Positions 1 to 8,013 of a DNA stretch of 64,000 nt are shown here, piece by piece. The stretch's first letter is position 1. Each line of letters opens with the position of its first letter. Below the pieces are notes generated by a model that was not told the origin of the DNA, made no database searches, and saw only the letters and a list, made by a program, of their open reading frames with translations. The position numbers and the translations under genes were made by a program. This DNA is from Acidimicrobiaceae bacterium (lineage in GTDB: Bacteria; Actinomycetota; Acidimicrobiia; Acidimicrobiales; RAAP-2), in the NCBI GenBank assembly GCA_003151235.1, contig PLWZ01000047.1, positions 1 through 64,000 of the forward strand. Reading direction: 5' to 3'.

Positions 1-211
1 GACGTGATCTCCCACCACTGAGCCCGAGCCCCCGCAGGAGCCCTCCGAGCCCGCTGTTGGTCTTGCGGTAGGCAGCTCGGCGGACGTACCACCTGCCGAG
101 GGACGCGGGACCCTTCTCGGCCGCCTCGAGGTTGACACCCTTGCCCAGACGTGCCCACCATGAGGGCGCATAGATAAAGCCGGGGCACCCGCAGATACGG
201 GCCCCCGGCAT
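1..211 (-). CDS. Partial small protein of unknown function, runs off left edge
   Basis: An open frame starts at ATG 211 on the minus strand and continues without a stop to position 1, so about 70 residues are visible. The N-terminus reads MPGARICGCPGFIYAPSWW, followed by a basic, Trp/Tyr-containing stretch and a Gly/Leu-rich segment. Third codon positions are G/C-rich through most of the frame, as expected for a coding sequence here. It is divergent from the small zinc-ribbon frame starting at 239, with 27 bases between them. I do not recognise the family. The two cysteines are too few to argue for zinc binding. It could be a remnant. Confidence 0.4.
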   Translation of the reverse strand, partial: MPGARICGCPGFIYAPSWWARLGKGVNLEAAEKGPASLGRWYVRRAAYRKTNSGLGGLLRGLGLSGGRSR

Positions 212-238
212 GGCCGACACCTGGCGAAAGGTGACGAC

Positions 239-595
239 GTGGCGAAAGTAGCAGCGCAAGTCTGCGGGAATTGCGGATGCAACCGCGGCCCATATGCGAC
301 AGGAGATCGCTGCGCCCGTTGCCATAGCTACCGAGCGTTTCGCGGGCACGACCGGCCGGTCAGACGACAGGTCGCAGGGGCGGTGCCAACGGGGCGCAAG
401 CGCGAAGAAGCTGTCCGCAATTCTTGCAGCCGGTCCCTCCGTTTGAGGCGACCGGGATGGGCGCGAGCATCGGTGACACCGCCTGCAGGTCCCGACAGAC
501 CCGATCGTTACGTTGCGGCTTCAACGCTGCTCTGCGGGTCATCTACAACGAGCGAGGTGGCTTCAGTCACCTCGCTCGTTCGCGAAACGCGCTAG
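239..595 (+). CDS. Small zinc-ribbon-like protein; C-terminal part doubtful
   Basis: The GTG start at 239 has a plausible Shine-Dalgarno (AAAGGTG) at 5-nt spacing. The first ~43 residues contain CGNCG and, 14 residues later, CARCH, a CxxC...CxxC zinc-ribbon or knuckle pattern, followed by the basic tail RGHDRPVRR. Tiny actinobacterial proteins with this layout are common and mostly uncharacterised; nucleic-acid binding is the usual guess. Beyond residue ~45 the sequence is Arg/Ser/Pro-rich and resembles an out-of-frame translation, so the gene may have lost its original stop by frameshift. The 3' end overlaps the minus-strand frame 592-834 by 4 bases. Only the N-terminal motif is convincing. 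Confidence 0.4.
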   Translation: MAKVAAQVCGNCGCNRGPYATGDRCARCHSYRAFRGHDRPVRRQVAGAVPTGRKREEAVRNSCSRSLRLRRPGWARASVTPPAGPDRPDRYVAASTLLCGSSTTSEVASVTSLVRETR

Positions 596-834
596 TTCTC
601 CGCCTCACGAGCTGGTCCGGGCGACACGGTCACATTTGCTTGGGACTCACCACGGACCACGGCGAACTTGGCTACGAGTGCCCAATAGCGCCGGCGCTGG
701 ACTTCTATTTCTTGGGCCAGCGCGGCTGAGTCCTCAGTTCGCGAACGAAAGGCTCGTTGGCGACAAGCGGAGGCGCAGTATCGAGCATCAGCCCGTTTGG
801 CGTCCCACCCACTCGGTACCGTCGCGCCGTGCAT
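592..834 (-). CDS. Small protein with a C-x3-C 'RYC..ACRQRA' motif, possibly truncated
   Basis: The 80-residue frame starts at ATG 834 (an in-frame TAG lies five codons upstream) and contains RYCASACRQRAFRSR near residue 18. This matches a recurring motif in short actinobacterial proteins where an N-terminal CxxC precedes an RYC-S-x-x-CRQ segment. Here the first cysteine pair is absent, so a complete zinc site cannot form from this polypeptide alone. The rest is a charged helical segment without membrane character. I read it as a shortened relative of that family or a decaying copy. Confidence 0.4.
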   Translation of the reverse strand: MHGATVPSGWDAKRADARYCASACRQRAFRSRTEDSAALAQEIEVQRRRYWALVAKFAVVRGESQANVTVSPGPAREAEN

Positions 835-926
835 GTCGCCGTGGTGCGCCTACTCATGACGTCGGGCGACATTCCCGCCGTCGACCGGTTCCAACGGCCG
901 GCATGTGCACGGCCTCGATCGTGATG

Positions 927-2234
927 TCAATTCGCGGGAGGGCCTGCCGAGCGAGGCGAGCCGATTGGCGAGTTGTCTTCCAGGAGGACATCGGCGAACC
1001 ACCGCGCCGTGTGTGATCGTACGGTGAGCCGATCACCCAGGCTGGTTACAGCGGCAGCGACCGTACGCTCCCGGCTTGTCGGCGCTCCGTCCAGCAGTTC
1101 GTTCCAGAAGATCGACCAGCCGCCGGCGAGCGCGGCTCCGATTCCAGGCGAGGTGATGGCACGGCCCGCCGCCGCCACGGCGGTCGGTCGACCCACCAGC
1201 GCGGCGTGGACGGCCCCGGCGATCCGCTGGTAGGGGAGATGTGCGCTGGCGAGGGTGGTCCGGTAAAGATCGGCTGGGTTACCTGGGGCGCGAAGGATTG
1301 CGTTAGCCGCAGCCTTCCCGCTTCCCATGGCTTGTGAGATGCCTTCCCCTTGCAATGGGTTCACCAGCCCGGCGGCATCACCGACCAGTAGAGTCCGGTC
1401 GCGGGCCGGCGTAGTCCCGATCATTCCCATCTTGAGCCAGCCCCCAAGCCGGCGAGACGGCTCGGGGGTGGCGCGATCGATGAACCCCAGTGCCCGGAGG
1501 TGATCGAGGAACGCCGGCAACATGCGCACCGCGCCAGCGCCCTCTGACCGATTGGAGCGCATGGCGATGCCAAGGCCCACGTTTGCGCCCCCATCAGCGG
1601 CGGGGAAGATCCAACCGTATCCGGGAAAGGCACGCCAGCGGCGCTGTTCCCACAATACGATCGCCGGGAGCTCCACCGGTTGGTTGAGATAGGCCCGTAC
1701 GGCGAATCCCCATAAGACCTTGTCGGCTTCGACCAGTCCCGCTGTCGCCGCCACGTGACTGGTCGCGCCGTCGGCGCCAATCACAAAGTCCGCACGCAGC
1801 TCTCTGCCATCAGCGGTCTGGAAGCCATCGAGCCGTCCGTCGGCTTCCAACGGCCGGTCAGCCCTGCCGGTGAACAAGATGGCGCCCGCTTCAACTGCTG
1901 CATTCTGCAGCGAGGCGTCGAACGCGACACGGGTGATTGTTATTCCATGCCCAGGGTAGGTATGACCAGCCGCGGACGGCAGTCGGACCCGTCGCCCGGT
2001 GGGCCCGACAACGATCATGTCACCGACGTTGAGCCCACCAGGAAGCGAGTGGCCGATATCGGTCAACATTTGTATGCCACGGGGCCCGACCAAATCGCCG
2101 CACGCCTTGTCACGGGGGAAGGCTGCCTTGTCCAACAGCGCGACCCGCGCACCTTGGCGAGCCAGCGTGAGCGCCGCGAAGCTGCCAGCGGGACCTGACC
2201 CGACGATCAGCACGTCGAAACGCACCCTGCTCAC
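927..2234 (-). CDS. FAD-dependent oxidoreductase, geranylgeranyl-reductase family
   Basis: This 435-residue flavoprotein has the N-terminal Rossmann dinucleotide-binding motif VGSGPAGS (about residues 11-18), a conserved PRDKACGD segment near residue 40 that is typical of the geranylgeranyl reductase / halogenase-like group, and the second FAD motif GDAAGLVNPLQGEGIS near residue 290. The length fits the family (~400-440 aa). Members reduce isoprenoid double bonds in chlorophyll, archaeal lipid or menaquinone side chains, or oxidise other hydrophobic substrates, so the substrate here is uncertain. The start is GTG 2234, with a second in-frame GTG at 2225. It lies 89 bp downstream of the LuxR-type regulator on the same strand and could be co-transcribed. 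Nearby genes give no pathway context. Confidence 0.85.
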   Translation of the reverse strand: MSRVRFDVLIVGSGPAGSFAALTLARQGARVALLDKAAFPRDKACGDLVGPRGIQMLTDIGHSLPGGLNVGDMIVVGPTGRRVRLPSAAGHTYPGHGITITRVAFDASLQNAAVEAGAILFTGRADRPLEADGRLDGFQTADGRELRADFVIGADGATSHVAATAGLVEADKVLWGFAVRAYLNQPVELPAIVLWEQRRWRAFPGYGWIFPAADGGANVGLGIAMRSNRSEGAGAVRMLPAFLDHLRALGFIDRATPEPSRRLGGWLKMGMIGTTPARDRTLLVGDAAGLVNPLQGEGISQAMGSGKAAANAILRAPGNPADLYRTTLASAHLPYQRIAGAVHAALVGRPTAVAAAGRAITSPGIGAALAGGWSIFWNELLDGAPTSRERTVAAAVTSLGDRLTVRSHTARWFADVLLEDNSPIGSPRSAGPPAN

Positions 2235-2323
2235 AGAGCTCTCAGCGGACGGTCGGGGCTCATCACTTCATCATTGGGACCGACATAAGCCTGCCAGCAC
2301 CGAGCTCGAGTTGTTGGAGCAGA

Positions 2324-3013
2324 TCAGTCGACGGGCTCAGATCGACGGCGATGGTCTCCGAGGATGTCCTGACTGGCGAGGGACGCGGCTTGAGCACGGT
2401 TGCGAACGTTGAGCTTGGTGTATAGGTGGCTTAGCTGGGTCTTGACGGTGTTCTCACTGACGTAGAGGTGGCGGCCGAGTTCGCTGTTCGTCATTCCGGT
2501 CGAGAGCAGGGACAAGAGTTCGCTTTCGCGTTCGGTAAGCCCGATCTCGCGCCCCGGCCAGCGCAGCGCTTCGTCGATCGCGGCGCGTTGGGAGCTTCGG
2601 GTCAGGACCACGCGTTCGCCGCGTGCGGCAGCGACGACGCCATCAATGATCTCTTGGATAGGTACAGCCTTGGAGATAAATCCTTGTGCGCCGGCACCCA
2701 TGGCATGACGCACGGCTCGGGTTTGGTCGGAGAAGCTGAATACCACGATCGCGCCGGCACGCGGGTTGGCTGCAAGAGCACGCACCCGATCTCCGAGGTC
2801 TTCAATCTCTCCGTACGTGTCCAGCAGAGTGACATCGACCCGTCGTCTCGGTCCCTTCTTGATGTCGATTTCGACGACGTGGATCTCCCGTTCGCTCGGC
2901 TTGAGTAGGGCGCGGAGACCTTCCAGGACGATCTCGTAGTCGTTGACGAGAGCGACCTGGATCGGTTTTGCCACCCTCCAGAGTCTAAGGCGGGCGACGA
3001 AGGCTCGAATCAC
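2324..3013 (-). CDS. LuxR/NarL-type response regulator with atypical receiver
   Basis: The protein has an N-terminal receiver-like domain (about residues 18-130) and a C-terminal LuxR helix-turn-helix (about 155-220) with the typical LTERESELLSLLSTGMTN and VSENTVKTQLSHLYTKL blocks. The likely phospho-acceptor is Asp65 (LLDTYG) and the conserved lysine is Lys115 (ISKAVP). The usual acidic pair is reduced to NDYE (Asp25, Glu27), so phosphorylation is possible but not certain. No histidine kinase is adjacent. The longest frame starts at GTG 3013, inside a perfect palindrome; a shorter start at GTG 2974 (VAKPIQV) begins right at the receiver fold, but its GGAGG abuts the codon. The gene is divergent from the GAF-ANTAR gene. 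Confidence 0.85.
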   Translation of the reverse strand: MIRAFVARLRLWRVAKPIQVALVNDYEIVLEGLRALLKPSEREIHVVEIDIKKGPRRRVDVTLLDTYGEIEDLGDRVRALAANPRAGAIVVFSFSDQTRAVRHAMGAGAQGFISKAVPIQEIIDGVVAAARGERVVLTRSSQRAAIDEALRWPGREIGLTERESELLSLLSTGMTNSELGRHLYVSENTVKTQLSHLYTKLNVRNRAQAASLASQDILGDHRRRSEPVD

Positions 3014-3027
3014 CCGATCGGGTGATT
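3008..3027. promoter_or_regulatory. Perfect 20-bp palindrome between divergent regulators
   Basis: The sequence AATCACCCGATCGGGTGATT is an exact inverted repeat with no spacer. It sits in the gap between the LuxR-type regulator (minus) and the GAF-ANTAR gene (plus) and overlaps the first codons of the longest LuxR frame. The size and position fit a dimeric regulator's operator, perhaps autoregulation. The function is inferred. Confidence 0.5.
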
Positions 3028-3139
3028 GACCTCTCTGGCTTTTTCAATAAAGCTGAATCAACGAACAATATGGCCCGGATGCCGGTACCGCCGCGGGCTA
3101 TCAAAGGAGTGGTAATACCCTCATCGATGAGAAAAACGA

Positions 3140-3928
3140 GTGGATATGCCCGGGGAACATCGAGCCGCCAATAAGGCGAGGGAGATTGAGGGCACGGTCG
3201 TCGACGGGGACCCCACCTCCGAGCTCGCCGCCGACTTCTCCGAGACGGCCCGGATTTTGTTTGCCGCCGGCAGTGTCACCGACACCTTGGCTCAGGTCGT
3301 GCAGCTGGCCGTGACCACCATCGAGGGATGTGACTTTGCCGGCGTCTTTCTGCTCGAGAAGGACGTGGTCACTTCCCCGGTGCACACCGACCCGGTCGTG
3401 GACCAGATCGACGCTCTCCAGCACGAGACGGGCGAGGGACCCTGCCTCGACGCCATAGCCCAGCGGCAGATCTTCTATGCCGACGACGTGGCCGACGACT
3501 CCCGCTGGTCAAGTTTCGGCCCCCAGGCGAGCGCGGCAGGGATACGGAGCGTCTTGGCTCTCCCCTTGACCACCAACGGCAGCTTGGGAGCCCTCAATCT
3601 GTATGCCCGCTACCCGGCCGCGTTTGGCGTCGTCGATCGGGCCAAGGGGGTGATCCTGGCGTCTTTGGCCGGTCTCGCCGTCTCGGCCGCCCACTCTCAC
3701 GAGGATGAGGAACTTCGGGCTGCCAACCTCAACGCTGCCCTCGCCACTCGCGAGGTGATCGGACAGGCCCAGGGGATCTTGATGGAGCGCGAGCGAATCT
3801 CCCCTACTCAAGCCTTTGACGTCTTGCGTCGAGCATCCCAGCACTTGAATCGCAAGCTCAGAGACGTCGCTCAAGATTTTGTGGATACCGGCCAGAGACC
3901 GGAGACGGGCGTATCCGGGCCGGCTTGA
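3140..3928 (+). CDS. GAF and ANTAR domain-containing regulator
   Basis: The 262-residue protein has a GAF domain at about residues 30-180, with a central ETGEGPCLDAIAQRQ segment and a QASAAGIRSVLALPL block, and a C-terminal ANTAR domain at about 190-250 (ATREVIGQAQGILMERERIS, then VLRRASQHLNRKLRDVA). ANTAR domains bind paired RNA hairpins and act as antiterminators. GAF-ANTAR proteins are common in actinobacteria as stress or redox sensors, and the ligand here is unknown. The start is GTG 3140 or ATG 3146. The short inverted motif GGTAATACC lies about 30 bp upstream. The gene is divergent from a LuxR regulator and is followed 9 bp later by the metal transporter, so the two may be co-transcribed. 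Confidence 0.9.
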   Translation: MDMPGEHRAANKAREIEGTVVDGDPTSELAADFSETARILFAAGSVTDTLAQVVQLAVTTIEGCDFAGVFLLEKDVVTSPVHTDPVVDQIDALQHETGEGPCLDAIAQRQIFYADDVADDSRWSSFGPQASAAGIRSVLALPLTTNGSLGALNLYARYPAAFGVVDRAKGVILASLAGLAVSAAHSHEDEELRAANLNAALATREVIGQAQGILMERERISPTQAFDVLRRASQHLNRKLRDVAQDFVDTGQRPETGVSGPA

Positions 3929-3937
3929 GCGCGGGCC

Positions 3938-5350
3938 ATGGTCACGAACGGGCTAATGGCGAGAAAGCCTGAGGGAAAAGCCGGTTCGGCGTCGACCGTC
4001 GCCGCTGGTGCTCGCGCGTCATCGCGGCCATCGGAAGTCGATATCACCAAGGGCCGCACCGGGCCGGTCTGGCGTCAGTACCTGCGGGCCATGGGGCCTG
4101 GCCTGGTTACCGGGGCGTCCGACGACGACCCTTCTGGGATTGCCACCTACTCGCAGGCCGGGGCCCGATTTGGCTTCTCGTTCTTGTGGGCAGCCCTATT
4201 GACATTGCCGTTGATGGCCGCGGTTCAGGAGATATGTGACCGCACTGCTCTGGCGACGGGCACCGGTCTCGGCGAGCTGGCCGTCAAGCGTTTCCAACGC
4301 GCTGGTCGAACAATCCTGGCGGTCCTCCTCGCCGCCCTCATCATTGCCAATGGTCTCAACATTGCCGCCGACCTGGTCGCGGTCGGCTCAGGGATGCAAC
4401 TGCTCCATGCCGGACCGACCTGGCTCTGGGCGCTCTTGGCGGGCGTCCTCATCACCGCGCTGCTGGTTCTGGGCGACTTCGCCCGCATCGCGCTGGCCTT
4501 CAAGGTGCTCTGCGCCGCGCTGCTGGCCTATCTCGTCGTGGCGGTCCTCGTCACCCATCAGTGGGGCAGCGTTCTCACCCACACCGTCATCCCCCATATC
4601 CAGTTCAACAAGGCCTATCTCGCCTTGCTGGTCGCGGTACTGGGCACAACCATCTCGCCCTACCTCTTCTTTTGGCAGAGCGCTCACCGCCTCGAAGAGA
4701 TGCGCGAGGAACCCGAAGGCGGCACGCAGGCACAACCTCTCAAATACCAGCCCACGAAACGCGCGAGACGCAAGCAGTCGACCAGCCGGCTGGACGTTTT
4801 CGTCGGCATGACATTCTCCAATCTCGTCATGTTCGCCATCATCGTGGCGACTGCTCAGACCCTGCACGCCCATGGCCGCACCAACATCCAAAGCGCGGCC
4901 CAGGCCGCCGAGGCGCTCAAGCCGTTCGCCGGCCATTTCGCCAGCACCATCTTTGCGCTCGGCTTCATTGGCAGCGGGTTGTTAGCCATCCCAGTGCTGG
5001 CCGGATCGGGCTCAGTCGGCATGGCCGGACTCCTCGGCAAACACTGGGGATTCTCACGATCCGTTCGCAAGGCCCCTGTCTTCTACGGCCTCGTCGCGCT
5101 GGGAACAGCTGGGGGAACCGCGCTGAGCCTCCTGCACGTCAACCCGATCAAGTTGCTCGTCTTTGTGGCCGTCCTCAATGGTGTCATCGCCGCACCATTC
5201 CTCTTTGTGGTCATGCGGGTATCGAGCAGCAAGCAGCTCATGGGCGACTACGTGAACGGCAACGCGGCCAAGATCCTCGGGTGGACCACCGCGACGCTCA
5301 TGGGTGTCGCAGCCATCGCCCTGTTCGCCACCGGAGGTGTAAGCCTCTGA
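3938..5350 (+). CDS. NRAMP-family divalent metal transporter with divergent metal-site motifs
   Basis: This 470-residue multi-pass membrane protein belongs to the NRAMP/SLC11 superfamily and has about 11 hydrophobic segments. The first transmembrane segment carries DPSG (Asp64-Gly67, within GASDDDPSGIA) where classical Mn/Fe transporters have DPGN. In the sixth segment (about 235-245) the usual MPH motif is replaced by TISPYLFFW. These changes remove the canonical metal-coordinating Asn and Met, so transport of a different ion (Mg2+ or Mn2+ have been proposed for divergent branches) is an inference. A basic cytoplasmic loop at about 260-285 separates two halves. ATG 3938 and ATG 3956 are both possible starts. 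It follows the GAF-ANTAR regulator by 9 bp, which suggests joint regulation. Confidence 0.85.
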   Translation: MVTNGLMARKPEGKAGSASTVAAGARASSRPSEVDITKGRTGPVWRQYLRAMGPGLVTGASDDDPSGIATYSQAGARFGFSFLWAALLTLPLMAAVQEICDRTALATGTGLGELAVKRFQRAGRTILAVLLAALIIANGLNIAADLVAVGSGMQLLHAGPTWLWALLAGVLITALLVLGDFARIALAFKVLCAALLAYLVVAVLVTHQWGSVLTHTVIPHIQFNKAYLALLVAVLGTTISPYLFFWQSAHRLEEMREEPEGGTQAQPLKYQPTKRARRKQSTSRLDVFVGMTFSNLVMFAIIVATAQTLHAHGRTNIQSAAQAAEALKPFAGHFASTIFALGFIGSGLLAIPVLAGSGSVGMAGLLGKHWGFSRSVRKAPVFYGLVALGTAGGTALSLLHVNPIKLLVFVAVLNGVIAAPFLFVVMRVSSSKQLMGDYVNGNAAKILGWTTATLMGVAAIALFATGGVSL

Positions 5351-5534
5351 CCGAGCCTTCCACGTCAGTTAGCGCGGTCTGAGGGTATGGCGCGGATTTG
5401 ATCCGAACCTTTCGCACTCTCAATACGCGCATCCCAGCTCCCGCGCAGTTGGTGATTTCGGTTGTGACCTCTCATTTGGTGCGTCAAACAAAGGAGCCCA
5501 CGAGCGTCGTCTGTTCCTCATCGCTGCACTCGTT

Positions 5535-5822
5535 ATGTTCATCTTCGCCCTCATCGCCGCCGCCAGATCGGTCGTGACCTTCCTCACCGTCGGTTGGCCG
5601 GTATGGATAGCCGCTGGGTTCGTCGCGTGGGCTGCCGATCAAGTGCTCGGTGATCGACTGCACCCGTCCCGAACCCAAAGCACCGCCGCCTGGCGGCGAT
5701 ACCACGAGATGCGCCAGGCACTCGTCTCAAAAGGGATGCGTTGCGTGACCAGAGCGTTGTCTTCTCCCCGGAAAGCACCGAGCCGCCGAAGAGGTGCTCC
5801 CAATGCGCTGCCACTCACTTAA
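5535..5822 (+). CDS. Possible small membrane protein
   Basis: The frame from ATG 5535 encodes about 35 hydrophobic residues that could form two membrane helices (FIFALIAAARSVVTFL and GWPVWIAAGFVAWAA), then a short charged tail. The same frame stays open and hydrophobic for about 10 codons upstream, but no acceptable start was found there. The last ~30 residues are Arg/Pro/Ser-rich and overlap the zinc-ribbon-like frame at 5741, so the true 3' end is doubtful. I recognise no family. Confidence 0.35.
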   Translation: MFIFALIAAARSVVTFLTVGWPVWIAAGFVAWAADQVLGDRLHPSRTQSTAAWRRYHEMRQALVSKGMRCVTRALSSPRKAPSRRRGAPNALPLT

Positions 5823-5938
5823 TGGAATACTCGGGCGGCGAACGGACGGTCGCCATTGGGTGGAAATGCCCAGGGGGACCACAACCAGGAGTCGGCGCGG
5901 ACGAGGGAGGCCAGCCCAGTTGCGCCATTGCGAGGTAG
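5741..5938 (+). CDS. Possible small zinc-ribbon fragment
   Basis: A 65-codon frame from TTG 5741 contains RCSQCAATHLMEYSGG followed by AIGWKCPGG, a CxxC...C pattern with an intervening beta-hairpin-like stretch. The fourth cysteine of a complete ribbon is missing, and the C-terminus quickly becomes Gly/Pro-rich. It overlaps the preceding small membrane frame by 82 bases in a different frame. It could be a decayed relative of a small zinc-ribbon protein or a chance frame. Confidence 0.25.
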   Translation: MRDQSVVFSPESTEPPKRCSQCAATHLMEYSGGERTVAIGWKCPGGPQPGVGADEGGQPSCAIAR

Positions 5939-6007
5939 ATCAGTGAAGTGCCTCGAAGTCGGTACCGTGTCGCAACCCCCCAGAGACGCGGGCTGACCCC
6001 CAGCAAA

Positions 6008-7096
6008 GTGGCAACCATCGAGTTCGAGAACGTGTCGAAGCGGTTCGGCGACAGCGTGGCGGTCGACAATCTGAACCTGACCGTGCAAGACGGTGAGCTC
6101 CTCGTGCTCCTGGGCCCCTCCGGGTGCGGCAAGAGCACCGTGCTTCGCATGGTTGCTGGCCTCGATGAGCCCGACGAAGGGTTGATCAAGATCAACCAGG
6201 AGACCGTCAACGATGTCGAGCCCCGCGATCGTGATGTAGCGATGGTCTTCCAGAGCTATGCGCTCTACCCCCACCTAACCGTCGCCAGGAACCTCGAGTT
6301 TCCTCTCCGCCGACGCGGGGTCGAGCAAGCCGAGAGACAGAAGATCGTCTCCGACGTGGCCGAAACCCTCCAACTGACTCCCCTCCTCGAACGAAAGCCG
6401 GCCGAGCTCTCAGGAGGGCAACGCCAACGGGTGGCCCTTGGCCGCGCGATCGTCCGCAAACCTTCGGTCTTCTTAATGGACGAGCCGCTGTCCAATCTCG
6501 ATGCGGCCTTGCGCGTCGAGACCCGGGCACAGATCGTCGCTCTTCAACGGCGCCTTATGACGACGACGATGTATGTCACACACGACCAGGTGGAGGCCAT
6601 GACAATGGGCGATCGGATCGCCGTCATGAAGGCCGGGGTCTTACAGCAGCTCGCGACACCGAAGGTCCTCTATTCGCTCCCTGCCAATGTCTTCGTCGCC
6701 GGATTCCTGGGCAACCCACCGATGAATCTGCTTCCGGGCACGGTGGGATCATCAACAGAGGGGTCGCCGGTGATCCGCTTGACTGGCGGTGAGCTCCCCC
6801 TGCCCTCCGCCTATGTCGGTCTCAATCTCCCCGAGGCCGTCTTCGCCGGGGTCCGGCCGGAGGCTCTCACCGTTGACCCCGACGGATCGCTCTCGGCCGT
6901 CACCACCATCGCCGAGGTGCTGGGTTCTGAGGTTCATGTGATCACTGCTCTGCCGGACGGTTCTCATCTCATTGTCCGCCAGGACGCCGATCTACCCATA
7001 CCTGAGCGAAATGAATCGATCCGAATCCGAGCGGACGATCCCGAGTCGATCCTCCTCTTCGATGCGCTCAGCGGCGAACGCGTGCAGGCCCGATGA
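6008..7096 (+). CDS. Carbohydrate-type ABC transporter ATP-binding protein (UgpC/MsmK-like)
   Basis: This cytoplasmic ATPase would energise the importer encoded by the next three genes. From GTG 6008 (MATIEFENVSKRFG) it has Walker A GPSGCGKST (residues 36-44), a Q-loop MVFQSYALYP, signature LSGGQRQRVALGRA, Walker B VFLMDEP and switch His in YVTHDQ. A C-terminal OB/TOBE-like regulatory domain (about 240-362) is typical of MalK/UgpC-type ATPases, which can serve several sugar or glycerophosphate importers. The frame is open for 20 codons upstream, but the conserved family start is at 6008. The stop overlaps the next start by 4 bp (ATGA), so translation is coupled. Confidence 0.93.
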   Translation: MATIEFENVSKRFGDSVAVDNLNLTVQDGELLVLLGPSGCGKSTVLRMVAGLDEPDEGLIKINQETVNDVEPRDRDVAMVFQSYALYPHLTVARNLEFPLRRRGVEQAERQKIVSDVAETLQLTPLLERKPAELSGGQRQRVALGRAIVRKPSVFLMDEPLSNLDAALRVETRAQIVALQRRLMTTTMYVTHDQVEAMTMGDRIAVMKAGVLQQLATPKVLYSLPANVFVAGFLGNPPMNLLPGTVGSSTEGSPVIRLTGGELPLPSAYVGLNLPEAVFAGVRPEALTVDPDGSLSAVTTIAEVLGSEVHVITALPDGSHLIVRQDADLPIPERNESIRIRADDPESILLFDALSGERVQAR

Positions 7097-8013
7097 CGGT
7101 TCCCCCGACGAAGGCACCATCTAAGCGACACCGTGCACGTCAACGACGGATGAGTTTGATCGCATACTGCTTCATCCTCCCGCCGCTTCTCGTATTTTCC
7201 GTCTTCTCGTTCTACCCATTTCTGCACAATTTCAAGGAGGCCCTGTATCAGACGCCGCCATACCCCAATGAGCCTTCCAAGTACGTAGGTTTCCACCAGG
7301 TGGCTCAGGTTCTGTCGTCGACCCAATTCGTCCAGAGCCTGACGACCACGATCCTGTTCTCTCTGATCGTGGTGCCCATCGGATTAATCTTGGGGTTGCT
7401 TCTCGCCGTGGCCGCCAATCGCAAACTCAAGGCGATCGGGATCTATCGGACGATCTTCTCGTCGACCGTCGTGACCTCCGTGGCGATCGCGGCAGTCATC
7501 TTTGGCACCTTCATGGACCCGGTCGTTGGTCTCTTGCCGTGGTTGGGAATCAATCCGATGCCCCCGCTCCTCCAGAACCCGACCTGGGCGCTTCTCGCCG
7601 TGTCCGTCGTCACCATCTGGCAAGGATTGGGTCTCTCATTTATCATCATGTCGGCGGGCCTCCAGTCGGTGCCCGAGGACGTGCTCGAGGCCGCCGAGGT
7701 TGACGGCGCTTCCCCCGTCGCGCGGTTCTGGCACGTCACAGTTCCGTTGCTCTCCCCAATCCTTTTCTTCGCTCTGGTTGTGGCGACAATCTCGGCTTTC
7801 CAAAGCTTTGGGCAGATTGACCTGTTAACTGGAAGCAACTCCGCGTATCTGCACACCGACGTGCTCACGTACCTCATCTACCAAAACATCCAGGGACAAG
7901 CACCAAACCCTGGTGTCGCCTCGGTGCTCTCCATCGTTTTATTCCTGCTGACGCTCTCGCTGACGCTGATTCAGCTCCGGTACGTGGAGCGCAGGGTCCA
8001 ATATGCCCTCTGA
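7093..8013 (+). CDS. ABC sugar-type transporter permease (MalF/UgpA-like)
   Basis: The 306-residue protein has a basic N-terminus and six predicted membrane spans. The cytoplasmic EAA coupling loop lies near residues 195-220 (EDVLEAAEVDGASPVARFWH), the contact site for the ATPase. Length and layout fit the UgpA/MalF-like subunits of carbohydrate uptake family 1 importers. It overlaps the upstream ATPase by 4 bp and the downstream permease by 11 bp, so the three are one operon. The substrate cannot be assigned; oligosaccharides, polyols or glycerol-phosphate are typical for the family. Confidence 0.92.
   Translation: MTVPPTKAPSKRHRARQRRMSLIAYCFILPPLLVFSVFSFYPFLHNFKEALYQTPPYPNEPSKYVGFHQVAQVLSSTQFVQSLTTTILFSLIVVPIGLILGLLLAVAANRKLKAIGIYRTIFSSTVVTSVAIAAVIFGTFMDPVVGLLPWLGINPMPPLLQNPTWALLAVSVVTIWQGLGLSFIIMSAGLQSVPEDVLEAAEVDGASPVARFWHVTVPLLSPILFFALVVATISAFQSFGQIDLLTGSNSAYLHTDVLTYLIYQNIQGQAPNPGVASVLSIVLFLLTLSLTLIQLRYVERRVQYAL

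Noticed and set aside
2468-2908. Long plus-strand frame opposite the LuxR-type regulator
   Set aside because: The minus strand encodes clear receiver and LuxR domains; the plus frame has no recognisable motif and no ribosome site, so it is a shadow.
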